NCBI GenBank assembly: GCA_026770575.1
Contig: MU657186.1
Span: 427,092-491,091, forward strand
DNA length: 64,000 nt
DNA from: Pelagophyceae sp. CCMP2097
Taxonomy: Eukaryota > Sar > Pelagophyceae
Direction: 5' to 3'
The position numbers and the translations under genes are program-made. This document shows, piece after piece, positions 38,819 to 49,578 of this stretch (position 1 is the stretch's first letter; every line of letters begins with the position of its first letter). Under the pieces are notes generated by a model. That model made no database searches. It saw only the letters and a list, made by a program, of their open reading frames with translations, and was not told the origin of the DNA.

Positions 38819-41800
38819 CAAAGGCGCAGTCGCAAGCCGACGTCTCGGCGCGGTCCGCCGCGTACGCTGCTGCTTTAGAGCGCCGCATTACAAGCGACAA
38901 GCACCGCTCGATGCTCGCGCAGCGTTTGCCGCTGCCGGCTTACCAGCGCCGCGAGGAGATTGTGGCTCTGTGCAGGGCGCGGGGCGTCGTGGTGATTGCT
39001 GGGGCAACTGGCTGTGGCAAGTCGACGCAGGTGCCGCAGCTCATCCTGGACGACGCCGATTCGCGCGGCCTCGGCGGTGTCACGTCGGTGGTGGTGACGC
39101 AGCCCCGAAGGGTCGCCGCCATCGCTTTGGCCGAAAGAGTCTCGGAAGAGCGCAGCGAGCGTTCTTGCGGCGCCGGCGACGTCGGGTACACCGTCCGATT
39201 GGAGAAGCGCGGGTCGGCGCAGCGCACGCGATTGGAGTTTGTCACCGTCGGTGTCCTTTTACGGAGGCTGCAGTACAACGACGGCGCGGCGCTCCAAAAA
39301 GTCTCCCACATCATCGTCGACGAAGCCCACGAGCGCGACCTCCTCACAGACTTCCTCCTCGTCGTGCTGAAGACGCGGCTGCTTAGGCAGCGCGCGTCCG
39401 GACCGCCTTTGACGGTGGTGGTGATGTCTGCGACGTTAGACGCCAACTTATTCTTGGACTACTTTGCACAACACGGGGCTCAAGCTTTGGACATCCCGGG
39501 CCGCCTGCACCCCGTCGAGACGCACTTCATCGACGCGGCTCTGGCGCTGGTGGCGACGCGGCCGCCCAAGGACGTGCCTCGGTCCGCGCGAGAGGGCCTG
39601 ACAGCGATGGCAAAAGTCAACTTCAAAACCCCTCCCTCCGCAAACGGCCCAAACGCCCCGCCGCCGGCGATCCCGGAGTACGGCGTCGATTTGGCGCTGG
39701 CCGTGTCGCTGGAGCGGCAGACGGCTGCGAAGAAGGCGGTCTGCGTGCTCTCGCCAGAGGTCGACAAACCACTTGACCTCGCCGCCGTTTCCGCAGTCGT
39801 CGTCGCCATTTCGCGCCACCGCGCCCAGCAGCGCGCCACGGGGGCCCAGGGGGTGCGCGGCGCCATCCTTGTGTTTTTGCCCGGCGCGGCGGAAATCGAC
39901 AAGTTGTGCCGCGAGCTGCGCAACTCCCTCCGTTCTGACGAGGCCTGGGTCCTGCCCATGCACTCTGGTTTGACGACGGCGGAGCAGCGGCGCGTGTTCC
40001 AGCGGCCGCCGGGGGAGCAGACGAAGATCGTGGTCTCGACGAACATATCCGAAACGTCCGTCACGATCGACGACGTAAGTTTGGAGGGCCATAGAATCAA
40101 CTTGACAAGGCACATTAGGTCACCGACGTCGTCGACTGCGGCCGCGTGCGCGAGATGCGCCACGAGAACTCTGCTTCGAAGCTCGCAGAGGTCTGGACGT
40201 CCAAGGCGTCGGCGTCGCAGCGCGCGGGCCGCGCGGGCCGCGTCCGCGCGGGCACGTGCTGGCGCCTCTACCCAAAGGAGCTGCACGAGCAGGCCATGCC
40301 GGCGCACACGGCGCCCGAGATTCTGCGGACGCCGCTTGACAATCTCATTTTGCAGATCTTGCGCCTCGGTTTGGGCCAGCCGCACGTCTTCCTGAAAAGC
40401 GCTCTGCAGCCGCCCTCCGCATCCGCCATCGACGCATCCATCGACGACCTCTGCGCCATCGGCGCCGTCGAGCGCGAGGGCGCCGCGAGCCTCGCCGTCG
40501 CCGACGACGACGAAGAAGAAGACGAGGCAGAGTCGCCGTACGCAGACGAGGAAGAGGACGAGGCGCTCTTCTCGCTCAAACAGGCGGGCTTCGGCGGCCT
40601 CGCCGTCGACGAGGGCGGCAGCGACGACGACAGCGACGACGACGAGCTCGCCGCTGCGGCGGCGCCGGACGCGCCCGTGTACCGCTTGACCGCACTCGGC
40701 TTTCACATCTCAAACCTTCCCATGGACTGCCGCATCGCAAAGCTGCTGCTGTGCGCCCCTTTGCTGCAGAGGGCCTGTTTCATCACGGACACTAGGTGCG
40801 GGTCTATCTTCGACTGCCTCGAGCCCACTCTTACAATTGCTGCGGGCCTCTCCGTGAGCCCAAAAGCGGCAAGGAACATCTTGGGAATATAGAGTTAGAG
40901 AATGTTAGGTGGCCAAAGACGTCTTCTCGGCGCCGTTCCACAAGAAGCGCGAGGCGACGGCCCAGAAGAAAAAGCTGGCAAAGGACTCGGACTCGGACCT
41001 CATCGCGTTGGTCTTTGCCTACCAAGGTGCCATCCCCTTTTGGAGAGCCCTCGTCCGACTTCATCGCGAGGCTGGCGGTCGTTTGTCGACGCGCGCGCGC
41101 GCCGCGAGTACTGCTTCGAGCACTATTTGTCGAGCGTGGCTTTGGAGGAAGTGCACGGCCTGCGCTCGCTGTCGGTAGCCGCGCCTTGTGGGGTCGGAAA
41201 ACCGTCGCGGCAAGGACCATCAAGGCAGAGCCTAGAGCAGACGTGAGGGGGGGTGGAAAGACGCGGCATCGCGGCCACAATACGATTGAGCGAGTGCCTT
41301 GAAACCGTCGTTAGGTTCCGGGGCCAGCTCAAGGCAGCAAACTTCGCCACGGACGAAGAGCCTCCTCGCCACAATACCTTCTCCCTCGCCCTCCTCAAGA
41401 GCCTCCTCTGCGCCGGACTGTCACGAAATGCGGCGTCTGGCTCTGCTCAGAGGCCTCTGACGCCAGCCCACTGAACCATTTGAATCCACGGCAAAAAGGT
41501 ACCCGCAAGTCGCGCGCACCGTCTCGGACACGACGGCCGGCGGCGCGTCGAGGCTCCTGCTCCGCGACGGTGCGCCCGCGCGGGGGCGTCACGCGCGCCA
41601 GCGGGGGCCCGCTTCGCGCGTCTGCGGCGGACCGCTCGGTAGGCTCGCGGTGGTGGTGCCATCCTGGGTCGGTCAACTTCGAGCGATTCTCAAAGGGGTC
41701 CTCGAGCAAGTACGTCGTCTTCTCGAAGCGACTCTGCACGTCCAAGCCCTACCTCATGGACACGAGTTTGGTTTCACCTCTGCCTTTGATTCTTTTCGGC

Positions 41801-42125
41801 GGGTCGCTCGCGCGGTCGTTCGACAATTCGAAAATGGTCTTGGACGGCTGGCTCGGCTTCCGCACCACCGCAAATGCCCACGTCGCAGTCGTCGCGCTCC
41901 GCAAGGAGATCGACGCCGTCTTCCGCCGCGCGGTGAGCAACACGCGGTCAAAGGGGCCGCCCAAAGGCACCTCAGTCGTCGTTACCGCGCCCCTTGGACG
42001 ACGGTCCTTCTTTGTAGATGAGCTGCACCGAGGACGGCGATTCGTCTGCGGCGACGGCGGAGAGCGCGCGCGGCCTGGCGCAGCCGACGGTCGACGCTTT
42101 GCGAAACGTCCTCGCGCGGCTCTAG
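37802..42125 (+). CDS. DEAH-box RNA helicase (DHX29/36/57-like) with N-terminal extension
   Basis: ATP-dependent RNA helicase. The N-terminal exon (ATG 37802, MPKKAARPTPRGGFASTGKS) is basic. An intron (CGCA|GTGCGT to GCCTTCAG|CGTC) joins LVSR to TSIKALGDRVRLMLVPEG, and AAGCT|GTGAGT to CTTGTAG|GCTC joins to LLVVSRSGDLTKVLSK, a small beta-grasp/doublecortin-like segment. The core has motif I GATGCGKSTQ, Ib-type TQPRRVAA, motif II DEAH, motif III SAT and motif VI QRAGRAGR. It is followed by HA2 (YRLTALGFHISNLPMDCRIA) and OB-fold (YQGWRSFVDARARREYCFEH, KTSKxYxxDTSLVSP-like) regions from later exons. The last exon joins FRRA to MSCTEDGDSSAATAE, stop 42123-42125. A poly-Asp run lies at 38788-38817. 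At least eight introns. Nuclear or translational role not determinable. Confidence 0.85.
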
Positions 42126-42645
42126 GATTCCTAACTCGGTCCCGATTGCGCCGCGAGCCGGACGCGGGGGCGGGCGCTCGTTTGGGCACGCGCGCGGACT
42201 GACGCTTGCCTCGTGAGGTACAGAGTGGAGAGATCGGGCTCCCGAGGCAGGCCTCCCACAAAGGGTCTTGATCCTCCAAGTTCGCTCCGTAGACTCTGAG
42301 CCTTTGGCCGCTTTGGACACCTTTGGCCGCTTTGGACACCGACCTATACGACCAACGTGGACTCCGTTGGACGAGGGGTTGCCGTCGTCACTGACGTCCA
42401 GGTCCTCGAGTTTCCGATCGCGAGTTGCACACACTGCACGGACAGACCCTTCCAAGTCGGCTGGATTTGCACTCTCTCTTCTTCCTGTCCAGAGCTCCGC
42501 GAAGAACCTTTTTTGAGCTCACGTGTCGACGCGTCGGCGGCGTCGGTCCCCGAGGCGCGAAACCCCGCGGCGCGCGGCCCGCTTGGCCCGGCTCGAGCGC
42601 GGCCGCAGCCGCTGGAGCGAAAAAAATCCGTTTCAAGGCAGATCT
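42126..42645. other. Intergenic region between helicase and ABC1 kinase
   Basis: No supportable gene. A short tandem duplication CCTTTGGCCGCTTTGGACA appears twice at about 42301-42338. The right end should hold the 5' region of the ABC1 kinase gene. Confidence 0.4.
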
Positions 42646-45003
42646 ATGTACATCGCCGCAGTCGTCTGGCTGCTGGCGCGGCGCGCGGGCGCGCTGCTCG
42701 CGCCGCCGCAGGCGCCGCGCGCCCGCGGCGGCAACGGCTGCGCGCGCGTGTCCGCGCGATTAGTGCGCCACGTGGCGCTGACGACCAACGACGCGTCGCT
42801 CGAGACGCACGACGACGACGACGCCGCCGCCGACGCCGTGCGCGCGGCGCTCCTCGGCGACGCGCTCCTCGCGCGCGCCGCCGCCGCGCTGACCACCGAC
42901 GCGCCGCCGCGCGCCGTCGCAGCGGCCAAGGCGCCGGCCGACAGCCCCGGGGGGCAAGATCGACGACATCCGGGCGCCACGACGGCCGACTCCAGGGCCG
43001 CCTCGAGCGACGTCACTGGCGGCTTCTCCTCGACCGGCGCGAGCGACGTCGCATCGAGTGGCGTCCCCTCGGAGGCCGTCCCCTCTGGCGGCGGCGCCTC
43101 GGCACCCGAAAAGGCGCTGGGCGGCTCTGCGGCGGCCCCGGGGCGGCTGGGGCGGCTGCGCTCTCGGTGCGGTTCAATGCGGCGGTCTGCGGCGCGGTCG
43201 GTTCGGATTTGGTTGTACGCGTGCGATTTCGTCGTCCGCGTGGTTCTACTTCGACGGCGGCACCCGGACGGCACGGCGGATAAAGCCGTTGCCGCGAGGC
43301 GCGCGTTGGCGGCGGAGCTGCGCGACGCTTTATTGGACTTGGGGCCGACGTTTATTAAATTCGGGCAATTGCTGTCGACGCGCGTCGACATTTTGCAGCC
43401 CGAAGTCATCGCCGAGCTCTCCACTCTCCAAAACAACGTCCCCGGCTTTGACCCGGACCGCGCCATGGCCATCGTTCGAAGCGAGCTCGGCCTCGCCGAC
43501 CTCAAGGACGTGTTCAAACGCTTTGACAAGAAGCCGATTGCGGCCGCGTCGCTTGCCCAGGTGCACCGGGCGCAACTTTTGGACGGCACGGAAGTCATCG
43601 TCAAGGTGCAGCGTGAGGGCCTCCTGGAAGCTCTCACCGTCGACTGCGCGAACATTCGCTTCTTGGCCTCTTTGGCCGACCGGCTCGACCCGGAGAACGA
43701 GGGCGTGTCGTCCAACTGGCGCGGGATCGCGGCAACGTCGGAACGGGTTCTCTGGCGAGAGCTCGACTTTGGCATCGAGCTGCGGTCCTGCGACCGATTT
43801 CGACATGCCTTTGAAGGCGGCGCCGTCGATATGGCGGGGAGGCGGGTTTCCAAGCCGGTCGTGTACGTCAAGGTCCCAAAAGCGTTTGCCGAGCACAGCA
43901 CGAAAAAGGTCCTCGTTTTAGAATACGTCCCTTCGACCAAGATCAGCGACGTTGCAGGACTGAAAACGCTGCCGGGCGTCGACTTGCAAGTCGTCTCGGA
44001 GCGGCTGACGGCGTCGTACTTGGAGCAACTTTGCAGACACGGATTCTTCCACTGCGACCCGCACCCGGGCAACGTCGGCGTCGACGCGGGCTACCCGGGC
44101 GGCAGGATCGTCTACTACGACTTTGGCATGATGGAGGACATTGAGCCAGGCGTGAAGAAAGGCTTTGTCGATTTAGTCTACGCGCTGTACAAGAACGCGC
44201 CCGTGCCGGCGTGCGACGCTCTAGAGGCCATGGGCGTCCTGAGGCCGGGGCTGGACCGCTACTCGATTGAACGCATCGCCAAGTCGTACCTGCAGACGTT
44301 TTATTCGACCGTGGCGGACAAGAACAAAGGTGGCCTTGTCGGGCAGACGGCCGCAAAATGGGAAAATGAAATGTCAGAAGCAGAGGCGTTCAAGAACCGG
44401 CGGGCGCGGCGGGCGCAGCTCGGCGCCGACTTGTTCGCGACGCAGGCGGAGCGGCCCTTCGTCTTCCCGCCGAAATTTACCTTTGTCTTTCGGGCCGTCT
44501 CGACCATCGACGGCATCGGCAAGAATCTCGATCCGACCTACGACTTGACCAGACTCGCGTCGCCGTTCCTCCGCGAGCTCGCCGACCTCCGCGACGGCGC
44601 CGCCTGGAAGACGGCGCTCCTCGACTTCGGGGAGAAATTGGGATGGAGGCGCGTGGATTTGGAACAAGTCGTCCAGCAGCCGCGCATCGTCGCCAAAGCC
44701 GGAAAAGCGTTGCAGCGCCTCGAGGACGGCGAGTTGAAGCTGCGCGTGCGCGCCCTCGAGGTGGAGCGCGTCCTCGAGCGCGTCGAGGCGCGGCAGCACC
44801 TCTACGGCGTCGCCGCCGCGGCCTTTATGCTCTGGCGCACCGCGCAAGACGTCGCCCTGCAGCCGCTCCTGCGGCCCTTTGTCGCCAACGCGGCGGGCCT
44901 CGGCGCCGCCGCGCTCTCGTTTGAGGCGTTGAGGACGTGCCTCAAGCTGCAAAAGCTGGAGAGGAACCGGCGCAGATTCCAGGGCGAGGACGGCGCCTCT
45001 TAG
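42646..45003 (+). CDS. ABC1/ADCK/UbiB-family atypical kinase, probably organelle-targeted
   Basis: ABC1K proteins act in prenylquinone metabolism in plastids and mitochondria. Starts at ATG 42646 with a hydrophobic, Ala/Arg-rich leader (MYIAAVVWLLARRAGALLAP) followed by a roughly 180-residue low-complexity region. Family motifs are intact: the KxGQ signature in FIKFGQLLSTRVD, the Ala-rich nucleotide loop in KKPIAAASLAQVHRAQ, the VAIK-type Lys in EVIVKVQREGL, EYVPSTKISD, HGFFHCDPHPGN (catalytic-loop equivalent) and YYDFGMMEDI (DFG). The C-terminus has a hydrophobic stretch and ends QGEDGAS at 45003. A single open frame with no intron is needed. The leader reads more like an endomembrane/plastid signal than a simple mitochondrial one, so plastid location is my preference. 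Confidence 0.9.
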   Translation: MYIAAVVWLLARRAGALLAPPQAPRARGGNGCARVSARLVRHVALTTNDASLETHDDDDAAADAVRAALLGDALLARAAAALTTDAPPRAVAAAKAPADSPGGQDRRHPGATTADSRAASSDVTGGFSSTGASDVASSGVPSEAVPSGGGASAPEKALGGSAAAPGRLGRLRSRCGSMRRSAARSVRIWLYACDFVVRVVLLRRRHPDGTADKAVAARRALAAELRDALLDLGPTFIKFGQLLSTRVDILQPEVIAELSTLQNNVPGFDPDRAMAIVRSELGLADLKDVFKRFDKKPIAAASLAQVHRAQLLDGTEVIVKVQREGLLEALTVDCANIRFLASLADRLDPENEGVSSNWRGIAATSERVLWRELDFGIELRSCDRFRHAFEGGAVDMAGRRVSKPVVYVKVPKAFAEHSTKKVLVLEYVPSTKISDVAGLKTLPGVDLQVVSERLTASYLEQLCRHGFFHCDPHPGNVGVDAGYPGGRIVYYDFGMMEDIEPGVKKGFVDLVYALYKNAPVPACDALEAMGVLRPGLDRYSIERIAKSYLQTFYSTVADKNKGGLVGQTAAKWENEMSEAEAFKNRRARRAQLGADLFATQAERPFVFPPKFTFVFRAVSTIDGIGKNLDPTYDLTRLASPFLRELADLRDGAAWKTALLDFGEKLGWRRVDLEQVVQQPRIVAKAGKALQRLEDGELKLRVRALEVERVLERVEARQHLYGVAAAAFMLWRTAQDVALQPLLRPFVANAAGLGAAALSFEALRTCLKLQKLERNRRRFQGEDGAS

Positions 45004-45212
45004 CAAACTACTACAAATTGTATACAACGCTTTTAACTCTCACCGGCCGCGCCGGCATCCGAGGCCGTTGAGAAAATTCCCGCGGCAGCCCAACGCCCGG
45101 CTTCCCTCGATCCAGGAACACGTCCGCCGGAATCCTGTTCAAAAACCGGGGCCGCACGGCTGACTCCCGCTCGATTATCTTCGTTCCGCGGCCAGGGCCC
45201 GCGGCCGGCCCA

Positions 45213-48200
45213 ATGGGCAACGGGAACACGCGCGAGGCGCGCGGCAGCGGCACCGAGGCCTCTGACGACGAGGTTCCGGTGCGCCGCGGCTCCTACTCGG
45301 AGGCCAAGGAGTATGCGGACGGCGACGGCGCGGACCGCGCCGTGGCAGTGGACCGCGGCGTGGACCGCGGCGCGCGGCGCGCGCGGCGCGCTAGGACCGT
45401 CGCCAAGGCCCTCGAGTACGCCGCCGCCGACTCGGACGAAGACGACTTCCGGAGCCCCGGCCACGTCTCGGGCATCGGGGAGTCGCCGTCGCTGCGAGCC
45501 GTCGCTGGAGCCTTGAAGACACCTGCCTCCGACCACTCCTTCAGCCCCAAAGACGCACCCGTGCGCCAGCGGCCGCCATCAAAGGCGGCGAAATACCGCG
45601 ACGACGCCGCCGCGCCGCAAGCCGCGCCGCGCCACGACGCCGCGCCGCGCGCCGCGAGGCGCGGCCCGGCCGAGCCGCCGCGCGGCGGCGACGTGCGGCA
45701 GCGGCCGCCGCCGGCGCTGGCGCCGCGGCGGAGCCACGGCGGCGCTGCAGGCGCGGCGCCGCCGCCGCTCCGCGAGGCGGCCGGGTCTGTGTCTGCGAAG
45801 AAGAAGAAGCCCTCGCCGCCGCCGCCGCAGCCGCACCCTCCGGCGCACGCGCCGACGGTGCGCACCAAGCCCGCCGGAGCGGAGGGCCGGGAGGCGCCGC
45901 TTGGCGCGAAGCCGTCGTTGCACTTTGTGGCGACGCCGCCCGCCAGCGCGGCGCCAAAGACGTCGCCCGCCGCGGCGCCAAAGGCCGCGGTGCGCGACGA
46001 CGACGACGACGACCTCTCCTCCGCGAGCGACGTCTCCGACGAGATTTACGATTGGTGCGCGTTTGATACGGCGCAAGGCCTCTCTTCCGCGGCCGCGACG
46101 CCGACGGACCCAAAGCCGGACCCAAAGCCGGTCGACGCCGACGCCAAAGCCGATCCCAAGCTTGCAGCCGTCGCCGAGGACGACGCGTTCCCGCGCGCGC
46201 TGCGCCCGCGGCCGTCGCCGCCGCCGACGGCGAGGCACAAGCAGCCGGCGCCCCCGCCGCGGCTGCAGACGAGCAGCATCGCGCCTCCGCCGGGCGTCGG
46301 CGCGCCGCGGCGAGAAGGGACGCCGACGCGCCTCGGCAGCGCGCCTCGGCACCACCCGACGCCGCCTTCGATGGACGGCGGCCGCGCGATGAACCCCGGC
46401 GCTTCGCGGCCTCCGTCCATCAACCCGGCGGCGGCTTCGGGCACGCCCGGCGGCACGCCGATGTCGTCGCGGCCCGGGTCTTCTACCGCTTTGGCGTCTT
46501 CGCGGCGCGGGTCGTCTTCGGCCATTCCTGGCACGCCTCACTCTGGCACGCCTCACTCCGGCTCGATGCACTCCATCCCCGGCGTGGTCAAGGACACCAA
46601 CGAGGTGACGCGCAAGCGCGCCTCGCTGCCTTCCGAGCTGCAGCACCCGATGCCGACGAGCGGCGACTTTCTGAAGAAGAGGGTGATCGTGAACAATTAC
46701 ATTTTGCTGGACTCGATCGGCACGGGGTCGTACGCGGAAGTCCGCCTCTGCAAGGAGAAGCAGACAGACGGCCTCTTCGCCGTGAAGATCATCAACAAGG
46801 AGCTGCTGCAACGAAGATTCGCGCAGCCCGGCGGCGGCACCAACAAAGAGGCGGCGACGATGTTGGATGACGTCAAACGCGAGATCGCCATCATGAAGAA
46901 ACTCTCGCACCCGCACGTCCTCCGACTCTACGAGGTCATGGACGACCCAAAGGTGAACAAGCTCTACCTCGTTTTAGAGTACATGAAGCGCGGCGACCTC
47001 ATGCAGCTCCTCAACGGCAATTCGAAAGCGTACACGTACGCGCCTTTTGGGAGACCATGGTAGACCCCAACATTCTGCGCATTTAGGTGCGAGCCCATGT
47101 CGGAGCGCGCGTTGTGGCACGTGTTCCGGCAGGTGGGCTGCGGTTTGGAGTATTTGCATTTGCAGAATATCGTCCACGGCGATATCAAGCCGCAGAATCT
47201 CCTCGTCGGGGACGACGGCGTCGTCAAGATTGCAGACTTTGGCATCTCGAAAATGATCTCCGGCGACTCGTCGCAAGCCCGGGCCCTCGTCGAGACGAGC
47301 GGCACGCCGGCGTTTATGTGCCCCGAAATTTGCGCGGGGGCCGCGTACCAGGGCTTCTCCGCAGACGTCTGGGCCTTGGGGGCCACAATGTACATGCTGC
47401 GCCTCGGCCGGCCGCCGTTTTTGGCGGACAAGGTGATCCAGCTCTACTACAAGATCATCCACGACGCCGTGGACTACGCCGCGCCAGAGGGCCAGCAAGC
47501 CTTGGACGCCGAGCTGCGGCGTTTGCTCGGGGCGATGATGACCAAGGACCCTTTAAAAAGAGTGGACCTGGCCGCGGTGCTGGCCGACGCGTGGCTGCGC
47601 GCGGCGCCGCGGCCTTCGCGGCCGCGGTCGACGCCGACGCCCGGGCTGTCGACGCCGACGGCGGCGGTGACCGAGTCGATCATCAACGCAAAAATACCCG
47701 CGCCACCGTCCACGGCGCACTACGCCAAGATTGTCATCTCCAAAGCGGACCTCGGGTCTGCCATCTCGGCGCCGACGCACCACACGCCGACTGCGCCGCG
47801 GCAGCGGTCGGGCAGCGCCGTGCTGGCGCCTCTGGGCGGCGACGCTTTCGGCGGCGAAGACGCCTTCGGCGAGGCCTCGCCGCCGCGCGGCAAGATGAGC
47901 GCGTCGGACCTGGAGCGGCGCACGGCGGCGTTTACGAAGCGCGCCTCGAACCGGCTGTTGCAAGTCTCGGACGACGAGTCTGACGATGGCGTACTTCAAG
48001 ACGATGAGTTCAACGACGAAAACATTATGGGCACCAAGACGTGCAAGTCCCAGTCCGACCTCGACCTCTTCGGCGAACGCCGCTCGCAGCCCGCGAGCCC
48101 GGCGCACGACAATGCGCGACTCGACATTTCAAAAGTCACAGGCAAGGCCGAGCTGACCAACCCTGCCGCGGCGGTCGTGGCGGCGTGGCACTCGCGGCGC

Positions 48201-49051
48201 GGCCAGCGGCCGACGCAGGAGGACCGCGTCACAGTCATCCCCGACTTGTCGGCGCTGGACGTGGCAAGGCCCTATCTTCTGAGGGGCATGGCATATTTCG
48301 GCATCTTCGACGGCCACGGCGGCCACGCCTGCGCGACGCTCCTCCAGCACGGCCTGCACACCGCCCTCGCGTGCAGGGCCGACCTGCACGCCGACGGCCG
48401 CGCCGCCGCGGCGGCGGCGTTTAGAAAAGTTGATGACGACTGCTGTACCTCGCTCCGTTCGTCCGACGACGCGTCCGGGTCCACGGCCCTCGTCGCAGTC
48501 TACGACGGCCGCGCGCGACAACTCGTCGTCGCCCACGCCGGCGACTCGCGATGTGTGCTCTGCGCCGGCGGCGGCGCCGCTGTGGCTTTAACGAGCGACC
48601 ACCGCCTCACGCGAACAGACGAGCGCGCGAGAATAGAGGCCGCCGGCGGCCTCATCGTCAACAACCGTGAGCACCCGCACTCGTCTGCATCGTCGTTGGT
48701 TCATCGTTGCCTGTGTGTGATTTTTTCGAAGACTCTCACGCAGGTTTGAACGGGACGCTGGCTATCTCGCGGTCGTTCGGCGACGTGGCGCACAAGGGCG
48801 GCGCCGGCGCGCCTACCGTGACGGCGACGCCCGAGGTGACGATCCGCGCAATCGCCGCCGACGACGAGTTTGTAGTGCTCGGGAGCGACGGTCTTTGGGA
48901 CGCGCTCTCCAATCAGAGCGTCGTCAACTTCGTCCGGACCGAGCTCGGCGCGCACCACGACCTGCACAAGGCCGCCGTTTCCACGACGGCCGAGGCGCTG
49001 CGACGAGGCAGCGTGGACAACGTCAGCTGTATCATTGTGTTGTTCACGTAG
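45213..49051 (+). CDS. Bifunctional-looking Ser/Thr protein kinase fused to PP2C phosphatase
   Basis: Starts at ATG 45213 with MGNGNTREARGS, an N-myristoylation consensus. About 480 disordered residues precede a protein kinase: VNNYILLDSIGTGSYAEVRL, AVKIINK, DVKREIAIMKKLSHPHVLRL, KLYLVLEYMKRGDLM. An intron (CCATG|GTAGAC to TTTAG|GTGCG) joins GRPW to CEPMSERALWHVF. Then come IVHGDIKPQNLLV, KIADFGISKM and SGTPAFMCPE. The sequence style is CaMKK-like. After a linker the PP2C domain has all key acidic residues: RPTQEDRVTV, FGIFDGHGGHAC, SGSTALVAVYDG, VAHAGDSRCVL, LAISRSFGDVA, VLGSDGLWDALS, VDNVSCIIVL. A second intron (AACAACC|GTGAGC to CACGCAG|GTTTG) falls within PP2C. Stop 49049-49051. The kinase catalytic loop reads HGD, not HRD. 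Confidence 0.9.
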
Positions 49052-49578
49052 CCGCCCAACACCGCGAACCCCGTTTTTGTCTCTACTGTGTGTTGTTTCC
49101 CCTTGTTGTCCGATTTGATCCTCAGCATCCGCTGGAGTCTGTCTCGCCCGTGCCCTTGGACCCGCGCTGCCTGGCATCGGGCCGGTCGTTCACTTTCACA
49201 AAAGTGATCAATCTTGGCCGAAAGACCCTTCTCCAGTGGGTTCGGTTTTTCTTTGTTGGGGGGGGGTCNNNNNNNNNNNNNNNNNNNNNNNNNNNNNNNN
49301 NNNNNNNNNNNNNNNNNNNNNNNNNNNNNNNNNNNNNNNNNNNNNNNNNNNNNNNNNNNNNNNNNNNNNNNNNNNNNNNNNNNNNNNNNNNNNNNNNNNN
49401 NNNNNNNNNNNNNNNNNNNNNNNNNNNNNNNNNAAAAACCGAACCCTGCTTCTTCGATGATGCACTGGGTCCCGCACAATGGCTCGCCCTTTTTCAAGGG
49501 TCTTCTTCTTCTGTTATGCACTCCAATGAGGGTCTCGTGGAGTCTGCAGACGGGCGTTTTGTGTGACTCGAGGCGTCT
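49052..49578. other. Convergent 3' intergenic region with assembly gap and inverted flanks
   Basis: Between the kinase-PP2C stop and the RAP gene stop. GGGTTCGGTTTTT at 49239-49251 and AAAAACCGAACCC at 49434-49446 are exact inverted repeats on either side of the N run. The left flank ends in a run of ten or so G, the likely cause of the break. Confidence 0.7.
49269..49433. other. Assembly gap (165 N)
   Basis: Run of N flanked by the exact 13-bp inverted repeat described above. Frames across it are meaningless. Confidence 0.98.
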
